The position numbers and the translations under genes were made by a program. Below are positions 40,374 to 49,995 of a DNA stretch of 64,000 nucleotides, one piece after another. The DNA is from Ignavibacteriales bacterium (GTDB taxonomy: Bacteria > Bacteroidota > Ignavibacteria > Ignavibacteriales > Ignavibacteriaceae). The notes under the pieces were generated by a model that saw nothing but the letters and a program-made list of their open reading frames with translations, was not told where the DNA came from and did no database searches. The stretch is from the NCBI GenBank assembly GCA_012517155.1, contig JAAYVN010000121.1, positions 1-64,000 of the forward strand. The letters run 5' to 3'. Position 1 is the stretch's first letter. Every line of letters begins with the position of its first letter.

Positions 40374-40539
40374 AAAAACTCACAATTTATTAATAGTAAA
40401 GATAGGGAAATAACCGAAACCAGGGAAACGTTGCGGTATGGAAATGGGTTGTTATTGAGGGTTTTTAAGGTTACTTTAAATGTTGAAATAAAATAATTTA
40501 AGCGGTTAACGCAGCTTGATAGAAAGAAGAAGAAATCAG

Positions 40540-42327
40540 ATGACATTCAAAGAACTTGGAATAGATGAGAGAATATTAGAAGGCATTTCAGAGCTTGGGT
40601 TTGAAAATCCAATGCCTATTCAGGAAAAAGTGCTTCCTTGGTTATTAAATGAAAATTCACGAGACATTATTGCTTTAGCGCAAACGGGGACCGGGAAAAC
40701 CGCAGTATTCGGGATACCAATCATTCAGAAAACAAAAGTTAGAAGCAACAAGGTTCAGGCATTAATCTTATGTCCGACACGTGAGCTATGTGTCCAGATT
40801 GAGAAGGATTTAAGAAAATATGCGAAATATGTACAGGGAATAAAAACCGTGGCTATATATGGGGGGGCGAGTATTGAAAAACAAATTAAAGAAATTAAGG
40901 GGGGAGTACAGATAATTTCCGCTACTCCAGGAAGACTAAAAGATTTGATTAGCCGAGATATAATTGATTTATCACATGTCAGCACGGTAGTATTGGATGA
41001 GGCGGATGAAATGCTGGACATGGGATTTCAAGAAGATCTTGAAGAGATTCTGGCATATATTCCAACTGAAAGGAACACACTTCTTTTTTCTGCAACAATG
41101 CCACAAGAACTTATGGGGATTGCAAAGAAATATATGAATGATCCTATGGAATTATCGGTGGGAAAGAGGAATGCAGGATCAGAAGATGTTGAACATATTG
41201 CGTACTTTGTTCATAGCAGAGAAAGATATTTGGCATTGAAAAGGATAGTGGATTACAATCCAGATATTTATGGAATTATTTTTTGCCGGACACGTAAGGA
41301 AACACAGGAAGTTGCGGATAAGCTTATTTTAGACGGGTATAATGCAGATGCGTTGCATGGGGATTTGAGTCAGATACAAAGAGATATTGTAATGGATAAG
41401 TTCAGGATCAAACATCTTCAGCTTTTGGTGGCAACAGATGTGGCGGCAAGAGGGCTGGATGTGTATAACCTGACACATATTATTAACTACAATTTGCCTG
41501 AAGAACTTGAAATATATACTCACAGGAGCGGAAGGACAGGAAGAGCCGGAAAAAAGGGGGTTTCCATTCTTATAGCAAATTTGAAGGAGAAGGGGAAGAT
41601 ACATCAGATTGAGAAAACGCTAGGGAAAAAGTTCACCTTTCAGAATGTGCCTTTAGGAAAAGATATTTGCGAAAAGCAGATGTTGTTTTTAATTGACAAA
41701 GTAAAGTCGGTTGAGGTGGATTACTCAAAGATCGAAACGTATTTATCTGATGCAGTTCATAAACTGGAGGGATTTGAGAGAGATGAACTTATTGCCAGAT
41801 TTCTTTCGGTGGAATTCAACAGATTTCTTGATTATTATAAAAACACACCGGATTTAAACATTCCAGTTGATGAGAAGAAAAAGCGAAGAAGTAATTTTGA
41901 GGGGTATACAAGATTCTTTATTAATCTCGGAAAGACTGATGATCTAAGTGCGAGTAAATTAATGGGGTTGATAAATGAAGTGACGGGGATGAATAATATT
42001 GAAATTGGAGAAATCAATATTCAAAGGAACTTCTCTTTTTTTGAGGTTGATTCGGGTTTTGCCGATTTAATACTTTTATCGTTCGAGGACAAGGTATATA
42101 AGGGGCGAAGGGTAGGGGTGGAAGCAGCAGTGGAAAAGAAGGGGGACAAATCTGCAAATTCGAAAAAGAGAGATAAAAGAAGAGGTGGAAGAGACAGAGG
42201 AAGAAATGAGAGGGATGGGAAGAGAAGGAGAGTTTTTTCAGTAAGCGATAAAAAAGAGGATAGAAGAAAGGGAAGAACAGAGGAGAGCCAAAGTAAAAGA
42301 AAACCGAGATGGAAAAAGAGAAAGTAG
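40540..42327 (+). CDS. DEAD-box ATP-dependent RNA helicase, CshA/DeaD-like
   Basis: A 595-residue protein. It has the Q motif (ENPMPIQ), Walker A AQTGTGKT (47-54), PTREL, TPGR, DEAD at 153-156, SAT and the C-terminal motifs ARGLD and HRSGRTGRAG. After the two RecA domains comes a DbpA-type RNA-binding domain (about 450-530), then an Arg/Lys/Gly-rich tail. ATG at 40540 is chosen because AGAAAGAAGA lies upstream; TTG at 40516 would add 8 residues. It probably acts in ribosome assembly or mRNA turnover. Confidence 0.94.
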   Translation: MTFKELGIDERILEGISELGFENPMPIQEKVLPWLLNENSRDIIALAQTGTGKTAVFGIPIIQKTKVRSNKVQALILCPTRELCVQIEKDLRKYAKYVQGIKTVAIYGGASIEKQIKEIKGGVQIISATPGRLKDLISRDIIDLSHVSTVVLDEADEMLDMGFQEDLEEILAYIPTERNTLLFSATMPQELMGIAKKYMNDPMELSVGKRNAGSEDVEHIAYFVHSRERYLALKRIVDYNPDIYGIIFCRTRKETQEVADKLILDGYNADALHGDLSQIQRDIVMDKFRIKHLQLLVATDVAARGLDVYNLTHIINYNLPEELEIYTHRSGRTGRAGKKGVSILIANLKEKGKIHQIEKTLGKKFTFQNVPLGKDICEKQMLFLIDKVKSVEVDYSKIETYLSDAVHKLEGFERDELIARFLSVEFNRFLDYYKNTPDLNIPVDEKKKRRSNFEGYTRFFINLGKTDDLSASKLMGLINEVTGMNNIEIGEINIQRNFSFFEVDSGFADLILLSFEDKVYKGRRVGVEAAVEKKGDKSANSKKRDKRRGGRDRGRNERDGKRRRVFSVSDKKEDRRKGRTEESQSKRKPRWKKRK

Positions 42328-42328
42328 G

Positions 42329-43444
42329 ATGAAGGATTTTAAGAAAAAACACCTGTTATTGGTAGTTTTAGCAAGTTTATTGTTTATGGGCTGGGGAAAA
42401 GATGCGCATCTAATAATTAACGGGAGGACAGGACTTTCATTCAATGGAGAGATGAGTTATTTTTTGGGATGGGTGGATTCGTTAGCGGCTCATGCTTCTG
42501 ATGCCGATTACCGGAAAAGTTGGGATCCGACCGAAGATATTAAACATTACATAGATATTGACAATTACCCATCTTTTGTGGCGAATGGATACATAATACA
42601 GGATATTGATTCGTTGAAAATGATACATGGGGCATGGTTTGTTGAGAACCAGGGGATATTGCCCTGGGCAATTCTATGGACGATGGATTCTATCAAAGCG
42701 GCTCTCGGAAGAGGGGATTTTCACAGGGCGATGCTGCATGCAGCGGATTTGGGGCATTATGTCGGAGATGCGAGTATGCCATTGCATATTACGAGAAATT
42801 ACAACGGACAGTACACAGGTCAGAGCGGTGTGCATTCGAGATTTGAATCGAGCATGATAAGCAGATTCAAAAACGAGATTTTATTTGAAGGGGATAGTAT
42901 TGAATATATTGAGAATAAACGTGACTATGTATTTAGTTTGTTATATGAGAACTACAAATATGTTGACTCAGTATTAAAATCGGACAGTTTGGCAAAGGCA
43001 ATAACAGGAAGTACGAGTAACAGCGCATATTATGCGGCAATGTGGAGTTATGCAAAGCCATTTACTGTAAGGTTGATGAAGAGAGCTTCGAATTCATTAG
43101 CGGAACTTCTGTACACGGTTTGGGTCGATGCCGGAAGACCATTGCCTCTGACCGCAATTTCGAGTGAACTTGCTGAAGTTAAGGGATTCGGTTTGAGACA
43201 AAATTATCCTAATCCATTTAATCCGACGACAGTGATTAAGTATATTATTGAAATGAGGGGACTTGTTTCGCTGAAGATTTATGATTTATCGGGGAGGGAA
43301 GTAAGCGAGTTGATAAATAAAGAGATGGAAGAGGGAGAATATACAGAGAAATTTAACGGCAGTGGGTTGCCGAGCGGAGTGTATTTTTATCAGCTTGAGA
43401 CTGCGGGCAAACGGGAAGTCCGGAAGATGGTTTTGATTAAATAA
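42329..43444 (+). CDS. Secreted zinc phospholipase C / S1-P1 nuclease-like protein with type IX sorting domain
   Basis: A 371-residue protein with a signal peptide ending about residue 21. The mature protein would begin WGKDAH, with Trp22 and His27 in the place of the N-terminal zinc ligands of this fold. Other likely ligands are His73, His137, His143, Asp147, His153, His169 and Glu173 (GHYVGDASMPLH, then GVHSRFE). The last 85 residues (from LRQNYPNPFNPTTV) are the type IX secretion sorting domain. The Glu173 ligand leans to phospholipase C over nuclease. It begins 1 base after the helicase stop. Confidence 0.82.
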   Translation: MKDFKKKHLLLVVLASLLFMGWGKDAHLIINGRTGLSFNGEMSYFLGWVDSLAAHASDADYRKSWDPTEDIKHYIDIDNYPSFVANGYIIQDIDSLKMIHGAWFVENQGILPWAILWTMDSIKAALGRGDFHRAMLHAADLGHYVGDASMPLHITRNYNGQYTGQSGVHSRFESSMISRFKNEILFEGDSIEYIENKRDYVFSLLYENYKYVDSVLKSDSLAKAITGSTSNSAYYAAMWSYAKPFTVRLMKRASNSLAELLYTVWVDAGRPLPLTAISSELAEVKGFGLRQNYPNPFNPTTVIKYIIEMRGLVSLKIYDLSGREVSELINKEMEEGEYTEKFNGSGLPSGVYFYQLETAGKREVRKMVLIK

Positions 43445-43456
43445 GTAAAGGGGATT

Positions 43457-44302
43457 TCAGAGCTTCAGGACCAGCGCAATCCATTCATCCATATCCATTC
43501 TTTCAATTAAATGAAAACCGATAGAGGAATATTTTTCAATAATAGCATCAAAATCTGTGGTAAGAAGTCCTGAGAGGATAAGTTTACCGGAGGGTCTGAG
43601 ACGTTTTTTCAATTCGTGAGCTATGGGGAGAAGAATATTTTTCTGAATGTTAGCGAGGATAAGATCAAAGTTATCTTCCGGAATCGAGGAAATTTCGCAG
43701 AGGCGAATTTCTATTTTTTCAGTGAGTTTATTAGTTTCGACATTTTCCTGAGCGTTGAGGAGGCACCATTCATCATTATCGAAACCGATTGCAGATGTGG
43801 CACCCAGAAGTATGGATGCTATAGCCAAAACACCAGTACCCGTGCCTGCATCCAAGACAAATCCATTTTTCGGGGTATGTTTCTCGAGTAACCGTATAAC
43901 AAGACGGGTGGTTTGATGTTCACCTGTTCCGAAAGACATTTTGGGGTCAATGGTTATGATTATTTCCTCATGGGAGGGGGAATAATGCTTAAAAGAGGGG
44001 CATATGACGATTTTATCGGAAACTTTTATAACTCCAACCGATTTTTCCCATTCTTCATTCCAATTTTTATCTTCAAAAGTGTCAGATTCCGTTCGAAAAT
44101 CCAAAAATAATCCCTCTTCTTGTTTTTGTTTAAGGAGAGAAATAACTTGTGGAAGGGGATCGATGGAGTTTTCTTTAAAATAGAGGGTCAAGGAATAGTC
44201 GTTTTCTTCAATACCTTCAGGGGATAGCTCCCAGAGGAAGCCACTGAGGGTCTCGGGGTCAAATGGGTTAGTCGTAATGCTGATTTTTGTATATTTCTTC
44301 AT
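43457..44302 (-). CDS. prmA: Ribosomal protein L11 methyltransferase
   Basis: A 281-residue SAM-dependent methyltransferase that trimethylates L11, encoded here at 1438. The segment DPKMSFGTGEHQTT (119-132) and SAM-binding motif I VLDAGTGTGVLA (149-160) are diagnostic, followed by ILANIQKN (motif IV). The N-terminal substrate domain is complete. It is convergent with the phospholipase-like gene and divergent from fecR. Confidence 0.93.
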   Translation of the reverse strand: MKKYTKISITTNPFDPETLSGFLWELSPEGIEENDYSLTLYFKENSIDPLPQVISLLKQKQEEGLFLDFRTESDTFEDKNWNEEWEKSVGVIKVSDKIVICPSFKHYSPSHEEIIITIDPKMSFGTGEHQTTRLVIRLLEKHTPKNGFVLDAGTGTGVLAIASILLGATSAIGFDNDEWCLLNAQENVETNKLTEKIEIRLCEISSIPEDNFDLILANIQKNILLPIAHELKKRLRPSGKLILSGLLTTDFDAIIEKYSSIGFHLIERMDMDEWIALVLKL

Positions 44303-44652
44303 TTTAATAGCGAATTTTAGATGCTATGTAAAGATAGTAAGAGGAAAGAAAATAACGAAATATAATTTTTGTGGTTTAAAAGTGGCTTAGGGATATTACA
44401 GGTGGTAAGATGAGGGAAATATCAGGGGTGAGGGGGAATCGAAGTCAGCACGACTTTACTACGGCTTTTGTACGGCTTTACCACGGCTTTACTACGACTT
44501 TACTACGGGTTTACTACGGGTTTACCACGGTTTTCAATAAATGGAAGGTGGTTTTCTGATAAAATTGGATTAAGTATTAGGGAAAAATTTGGGGGGTAAA
44601 AAAATTTTTGGCGGGGGATAGTACTTTTTGTTACAAACGGGGTATTAGGTGT
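44303..44652. other. 350-base intergenic region between prmA and fecR
   Basis: No gene is seen here. It holds a G-rich stretch at about 44399-44440, the 11-bp tandem repeat at 44454-44530, and an AT-rich then G-rich stretch (about 44580-44620) just before the fecR start. A TACTTTTTG at about 44625-44633 is close to TAnnTTTG but has one extra T, so a promoter is possible but not secure. Confidence 0.7.
44454..44530. repeat. Seven tandem copies of an 11-bp repeat
   Basis: The unit CTTTACTACGG is repeated seven times end to end, 77 bases in all, with small changes (CTTTTGTACGG, CTTTACCACGG, CTTTACTACGA, GTTTACTACGG, GTTTACCACGG). The period of 11 bp is close to one helical turn and not a multiple of three. 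It is non-coding and lies about 120 bases before the FecR-type gene. Confidence 0.95.
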
Positions 44653-45765
44653 ATGGAAAATAATACAAATATGAGAGAAAGAAGAGCGGATACGCAATTT
44701 TTGGTACGTGTGCTCAGGAATGAGATCACGACAGAGGAGAAGGAATTTTTTGACAAATGGCTTGCGGATTCCGATGAGAACAAAGAAGAATTCAGCACAA
44801 TATCACTGCTATGGGATAAATTTGTTGATGTACCAAAGGAATTTCTTCCTAATGCAGAGTTGCAATGGGAAAGAATTGAGAGAGGGATTGAAACTGTAAA
44901 AAGTGAAAAATCGGGATCACAAGAGAAATACGAGATAACGGGGAAAACAGTCCCTGCGATAAATACTAAAAAACCGCATACCGGATACTTTGGTCATCAT
45001 CATTCAAGAATATCAGTTGTAATACGAGTTGCCGCGATGTTTTTAATTGCGGTTGGATTATATTATATTTCGTTACAGGGAAATTTCCAAGTAGAAAAGC
45101 CAACGATTAACCCGAAAGAGAATATTACAAATACAATTTATGAACTGGTATCGCAAAAGGGGGAGAAAAAAACATTTCTATTGGCTGACGGGAGTACAGT
45201 CTATCTTAATTCGGAAAGTAAATTAAAGTATCCAAAGAATTTTTCAGGGGGATACAGGGACGTGGAGATTTCGGGCGAAGCATATTTCTCGGTTAAATCT
45301 GACAAAGAAATGCCTTTCAGGGTCAGATCGGGGAATACGACGATACTTGTAACTGGTACAGAGTTCAACGTAAAAAACCGGGGGAGTAATATATCAGTAG
45401 TTGTAACTAAAGGGACAATAATAGCCTACTCAAACAAGACGACGAGGTCCTACAATCTTTCGGGCGGGCAAATGATTTCGTATGATGAGAGGCAGGGTTT
45501 TTCAAGTCCGAAATCGGTTGAAGTGGAGAAATATTTGGGCTGGAGAAACAACAAGTTCTTTTTTGAAAGGACATCCCTGAACGAGGTGATGGCAGAGATT
45601 GAGAGATTTTATAACGTTAAAGTTGTTTTTGCGAGCGATTCATTGAAGAAGAAGACAATCACGGGAACATTCAACGGGAATTCGCTTGAGAATATATTCT
45701 CGATAATTTGCCTTACTTTAGACGTAAAAATTGATTATAATGGTAAGAGTGTTTTGGTTTTTTGA
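44653..45765 (+). CDS. FecR-family anti-sigma regulator
   Basis: A 370-residue protein. An N-terminal DUF4880-like cytoplasmic domain (about 13-60) precedes one membrane helix (118-139). The FecR domain follows (about 160-265, LADGSTVYLNSESKLKYP), then a DUF4974-like end (about 300-368). FecR proteins carry a signal from a TonB-dependent receptor to an ECF sigma factor. The receptor is the next gene, but no sigma gene is visible next to it. ATG at 44653 is chosen for the domain start; ATG at 44671 is an alternative and the ribosome site is weak. Confidence 0.88.
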   Translation: MENNTNMRERRADTQFLVRVLRNEITTEEKEFFDKWLADSDENKEEFSTISLLWDKFVDVPKEFLPNAELQWERIERGIETVKSEKSGSQEKYEITGKTVPAINTKKPHTGYFGHHHSRISVVIRVAAMFLIAVGLYYISLQGNFQVEKPTINPKENITNTIYELVSQKGEKKTFLLADGSTVYLNSESKLKYPKNFSGGYRDVEISGEAYFSVKSDKEMPFRVRSGNTTILVTGTEFNVKNRGSNISVVVTKGTIIAYSNKTTRSYNLSGGQMISYDERQGFSSPKSVEVEKYLGWRNNKFFFERTSLNEVMAEIERFYNVKVVFASDSLKKKTITGTFNGNSLENIFSIICLTLDVKIDYNGKSVLVF

Positions 45766-45813
45766 TTACGACAAAGAAAGTTATGAGATAAATTTATTTA
45801 ACAAATAACAAAT

Positions 45814-48807
45814 ATGAAAAATATCAATACAATTTGTTTAATTTTAATTATTTCAATTCTCTCATTTCCACTTACAGGACAGAATGAAATAAAAAATGTA
45901 GATGAGCAAACGGGTAGTAATGTTACGGAAGTCAGTATTGATTTTGAGGGATTAACTCCACTACCACAGGAAAAACACAGAACGGAAATGAAGACGGTAC
46001 TTTCGCAACCGGTTACACTTCGTTTTCTCGATGCGCATCTAACAGATGTAATAAAGGAAATCAGCAAGCAACAGAGGGTATCATTCACGTATGATGACAA
46101 CTTATTAAATATTAAGAAAATACAACTTCAGGCGGAGGAGGAACCTCTTTACAGGGTGTTAGATGAGCTATTGGGGACTTACGGAATAAGTTACTATGAA
46201 TACGAAGCGGGGAAAATTGTTCTTGCCAAGCAGACAAAAATCAATGAAAAGACGGGTGCAATAAAGGGAGTGGTCAAGGATGACAAAGGGGAAAAACTGC
46301 TGGGGGTAAATGTAATGATCAAGGAGCTACATATTGGATGTGCAACCGACATAGGAGGTAATTACTCAATTAAGAACATCAGACCAGGAGAATATACTTT
46401 AGAAACATCGTCTGTTGGGTATGAGAAGGACGTTAGAAAAATAAAGGTATCAGAGGGGAAGATGCTGGAGATTAATATTGTATTAAAATCATCAGCATTT
46501 CAGATCGGAGAGATTGAGGTGGTGGGGACGAGTGAACTATTACCAAGAGATGTAAATACAAAGACAACAATTTCTTCGGCAGAGATAGAACATTTCCAGG
46601 CATCAAGTATCGGGGATGTACTTGATCTGGTGCCGGGAATACAGAGAACCAGCAATCCGGGATTAGGGAAATTATCTCAGGTGGGGGTTAGGGGAGATGA
46701 ATCTGATAATTTAACAGCGTTTGGGACACTTATACTTGTAGACGGCATTCCACAGTCAAACAATGCGAATATGCAGTTTGAGAGGTTGACCGGATCAAAC
46801 TCAGGGAATTCGAACTTAGGGAGAGGAGTTGATTTAAGGACGATTCCGGCGGACAATATTAACAACATTGAGGTTATAACGGGATTGCCTTCTGTGCGGT
46901 ATGGAGATGTGACGGCGGGAATTATCAATGTACAGACAAAGATAGGGAAAGCCCCCAACCGATTAAAAATAAAGAATAATCCGGATACGAGGGAAGGGAA
47001 TTTCGGAGGTGGAATATTAGTGGGGGAGGGAGCCTTTAGTTATAACCTTAACGTAGCCCAAAGTGAGAGAGATATAAGAATAACCGGGGATGAGTACTTA
47101 AGGCTGACGGGACAGGTAGTGTATTCGATGAATATGTTTGACAATGCTTTAGCGAGCAATTACAAGGTAAACTATCAGCGAATTCTGGATGAGGAAGAAC
47201 CGAAAGGGGATATGCAAAAGACAAGAAATTATAACAGGAGTTATACTATAGGCTTGTCCACCTGGGGGAAATATAAGCCTGAGGACGGGGTTTCGATGTG
47301 GGAGTACAATATTTTCACGAATATGCGAACAGAGAACTCAATGAAGTCCAAATTAAATTCAGAATATGTAGTATTATGGAGCGGGGATACGGTTTCGACA
47401 TATATAGGGAAAGTAGAAACGAGAGGGATTGAGTGGACAATAGGGGGAAGGCTTGAGTGGAATAAAGTTTTTTATACGGGGGATATAATACACAGAGTGC
47501 TAGTGGGGATAGATCCGCAGTACAATGCGAACACAGGGGAAGGAGTAGTTTTTGATACTTTGCTGAGTTATTATGGAGTTGGTTCGGGAAGAAGGCCATA
47601 CTCTTTTGACGAGATTCCGGGGCAGTTATTAGCGAGTGTTTATGTAGAGGATAAGATTACGGGACATTTATTTTTTGATTACAATCTAATGCTTGGATTC
47701 CGATATGAGATGTACAGACCTTATGAGTTCAACCTGAGCGGGTTATGGGGAGACGGGGACATAGTGAAGTCGCATCAGGGAACATTTTTCAATCCACGAA
47801 TGAATCTGATGATATATTTAACCGAGGTCAATCAATTAAGGATAAGCGCGGGAGTATCAACAAAGTCTCCACCGATGTCGACAATATATCCACCGGAGGA
47901 TGTAATGAAGTGGAGGAATCCGGATTTAGGTACAATCAGTTATTTCAGATACAATTTGCAAGTTCCCGAGTTGAAGGGTTACAGAGAAACGATGTTTGAG
48001 GCGGCTTATGATCATAAGTTCATGAACCTGTTTGGGATCACATTATCCGGGTATTATAAGCAGAGGAATGCAGAACCTATAGGCATGCCCAATCCAGTTT
48101 TTTCGATAACGAATTTAGGTTCGGCATACAGTATATATTATGTAGATTATTATTCTCTGCCAGTAAACATAGGGCAATCATACAGCCGAGGTCTGGAGTT
48201 AAATTTCAAGACTGCCAAGGTACAAGCGCTGAATATGGATTTTCAAATAACTGCAGCGTATAATCATATAAACAACCCTGGTGAAGGGATAGTATATAGT
48301 AATACGCCAAATGCATTAAAGGGACAATATCCAAATTACACAGTACCAGATTCACCTATCGACACATTAATCGGATGGATATATCCGAGCGGGGGGAGAT
48401 GGGCGGACAGATTGCAGTTAAATTATTATGTTAAGTATACATTAGCAGATTTAGGTTTATGGATTACATTGAGAGCAGAGCAGTTAGTTTTTGAGAGAAA
48501 TCAGAATTACAATTTAATTCCTGTCGATTATAACCTATTGACGGAGACGCAGAAACTGGACAGGGTTTTTGATGGAGATATTAAGGTGAAGCCGAACAAA
48601 TGGTTATTTAATATAAGTATGAGCAAGTCATTATTCCCGGGGGGAGAAGTATCTTTTTATGTAAACAACCTTTTCGATGATCCTGCAGTAAGAAGGTACT
48701 TTAACACGAGAACGACAGAGATGGAAGATTCAAGAAATCCATCGTTATTTTACGGCATAGAATTCAGTATGTCCGTTGACAGATTATTTGGAGGCGGAGA
48801 TGATTAA
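45814..48807 (+). CDS. TonB-dependent outer-membrane receptor with STN and carboxypeptidase-like domains
   Basis: A 997-residue outer-membrane protein. A signal peptide (1-22) is followed by an STN domain (about 65-138), used to touch the FecR regulator, then a CarboxypepD_reg-like domain (about 149-231) and a plug domain (about 240-380, with SSIGDVLDLVPGIQR). The rest is a beta-barrel. The order signal, STN, regulatory domain, plug, barrel fits a transducer receptor controlled by the FecR gene upstream. The imported substrate cannot be told from the sequence. Confidence 0.9.
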   Translation: MKNINTICLILIISILSFPLTGQNEIKNVDEQTGSNVTEVSIDFEGLTPLPQEKHRTEMKTVLSQPVTLRFLDAHLTDVIKEISKQQRVSFTYDDNLLNIKKIQLQAEEEPLYRVLDELLGTYGISYYEYEAGKIVLAKQTKINEKTGAIKGVVKDDKGEKLLGVNVMIKELHIGCATDIGGNYSIKNIRPGEYTLETSSVGYEKDVRKIKVSEGKMLEINIVLKSSAFQIGEIEVVGTSELLPRDVNTKTTISSAEIEHFQASSIGDVLDLVPGIQRTSNPGLGKLSQVGVRGDESDNLTAFGTLILVDGIPQSNNANMQFERLTGSNSGNSNLGRGVDLRTIPADNINNIEVITGLPSVRYGDVTAGIINVQTKIGKAPNRLKIKNNPDTREGNFGGGILVGEGAFSYNLNVAQSERDIRITGDEYLRLTGQVVYSMNMFDNALASNYKVNYQRILDEEEPKGDMQKTRNYNRSYTIGLSTWGKYKPEDGVSMWEYNIFTNMRTENSMKSKLNSEYVVLWSGDTVSTYIGKVETRGIEWTIGGRLEWNKVFYTGDIIHRVLVGIDPQYNANTGEGVVFDTLLSYYGVGSGRRPYSFDEIPGQLLASVYVEDKITGHLFFDYNLMLGFRYEMYRPYEFNLSGLWGDGDIVKSHQGTFFNPRMNLMIYLTEVNQLRISAGVSTKSPPMSTIYPPEDVMKWRNPDLGTISYFRYNLQVPELKGYRETMFEAAYDHKFMNLFGITLSGYYKQRNAEPIGMPNPVFSITNLGSAYSIYYVDYYSLPVNIGQSYSRGLELNFKTAKVQALNMDFQITAAYNHINNPGEGIVYSNTPNALKGQYPNYTVPDSPIDTLIGWIYPSGGRWADRLQLNYYVKYTLADLGLWITLRAEQLVFERNQNYNLIPVDYNLLTETQKLDRVFDGDIKVKPNKWLFNISMSKSLFPGGEVSFYVNNLFDDPAVRRYFNTRTTEMEDSRNPSLFYGIEFSMSVDRLFGGGDD

Positions 48808-48865
48808 CCGAAGAATTGACACGGACGTAAGAGAGTGCGAGGTTAGATTAACCGGAGGAAAAAGA

Positions 48866-49981
48866 ATGAGAAGAAAGAGTATAAAATATCTTCTAATTCC
48901 AGCAATAATAATGCTATTTATGAGCATAGGATGCAATGAGGATGCCCCATTGTTTTATGATGGGCAAGGGAGTTTGTCAATACTTGCATTAGGAGATACG
49001 GCGTATGTGGATACTATTCCACACTTTATACCGTTAAAAAACGCGACAGTAGTATTAGCTTCAGAGTATGGTTTAAGGATAGAGAACACAAATGAAAACG
49101 GAATATTGAATTTAACGCATTTGCCTGCCGCGGTCTATCAGATAACAGTGAGACAGCCACATCCGGAGATTCCAGGGATAATGATAGTAGGAGATTTAAA
49201 GAATATAGAAATCGGGGCTAACGGAAAGACATTTGTTGATACAATCCGAGGGGAGCAAGTACAAAGTGCAGGAATATCAATAAACGAAATATATGCAGGT
49301 GGACCTGTAAACAATGTATATTTCTTTTATGATCAGTTCATAGAGTTATACAATTACAGTGACAGTGTAAAATACCTGGACGGCATGATAATAATGAGAG
49401 TGTCCGGGAACAACGAAGCGGGGCAACTAGGACCAGGGGCTGATCAGGATGAAGACGGGGATATGGACGGAGTAACATATATATTCAAGTTTCCGGGAAA
49501 TCCAGGGGAACATAATCACCCATTCCCACCGAAAACATTTCTGACATGTGCAGGGACAGCGGTGAATCATAAAAATACAGTTGCAACCAGTATAGATTTG
49601 TCCACAGCCGATTGGGAGTTTTATAATCAATATTCGGCGACAGATTTTGACAATCCTAATGTAAAAAATCTAATTAACACGAGATCAGACAGGACAGTAG
49701 ATTTCCTAATAAACTTAGTATCGGATATAATAGTAATTGCCTCCGGAGCAGATTCCACATGGGAAGACGGAATTGATTTTTCGACGATTATTGACGGAGT
49801 AAAATACCAGTCAACACATACGGCAAAGAAAACGCTAGACAAGAGAATAGACAAGAGTTACACATTAAGTCCGGCAAAATACGGGGGACAATCAATGAGA
49901 AGGAGGCAGCCGGGGATAGATACAAATGATGCTCTGCTTGATTGGGAAATAATTCCCGCGCCAACACCAGGTTATCATTAA
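48866..49981 (+). CDS. Lipoprotein, DUF4876-like
   Basis: A 371-residue lipoprotein. The lipobox MSIGC puts the lipidated cysteine at residue 23. A segment SINEIYAGGPVNNVYFFYDQ, then FIELYNYSDSVKYLDGMII, matches my memory of DUF4876, a family found next to TonB-dependent receptors in Bacteroidota. An early part (about 30-130) looks like a carboxypeptidase-regulatory beta-sandwich. ATG at 48866 has GGAGG upstream; an earlier in-frame ATG overlaps the receptor gene. A substrate-capture role at the cell surface is inference. Confidence 0.75.
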   Translation: MRRKSIKYLLIPAIIMLFMSIGCNEDAPLFYDGQGSLSILALGDTAYVDTIPHFIPLKNATVVLASEYGLRIENTNENGILNLTHLPAAVYQITVRQPHPEIPGIMIVGDLKNIEIGANGKTFVDTIRGEQVQSAGISINEIYAGGPVNNVYFFYDQFIELYNYSDSVKYLDGMIIMRVSGNNEAGQLGPGADQDEDGDMDGVTYIFKFPGNPGEHNHPFPPKTFLTCAGTAVNHKNTVATSIDLSTADWEFYNQYSATDFDNPNVKNLINTRSDRTVDFLINLVSDIIVIASGADSTWEDGIDFSTIIDGVKYQSTHTAKKTLDKRIDKSYTLSPAKYGGQSMRRRQPGIDTNDALLDWEIIPAPTPGYH

Positions 49982-49995
49982 GCGGAGGCGAAGAG

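Noticed and set aside
40275-40496. 73-residue plus-strand frame
   Set aside because: Starts inside the cold-shock-like gene on the other strand and runs through low-complexity gap sequence; no family likeness.
44454-44530. CRISPR array
   Set aside because: The repeats are 11 bp with no spacers between them, and no cas gene is near.
48776-48865. Longer start for the DUF4876-like lipoprotein
   Set aside because: It overlaps the receptor gene and would put about 30 charged residues before the lipoprotein signal peptide.
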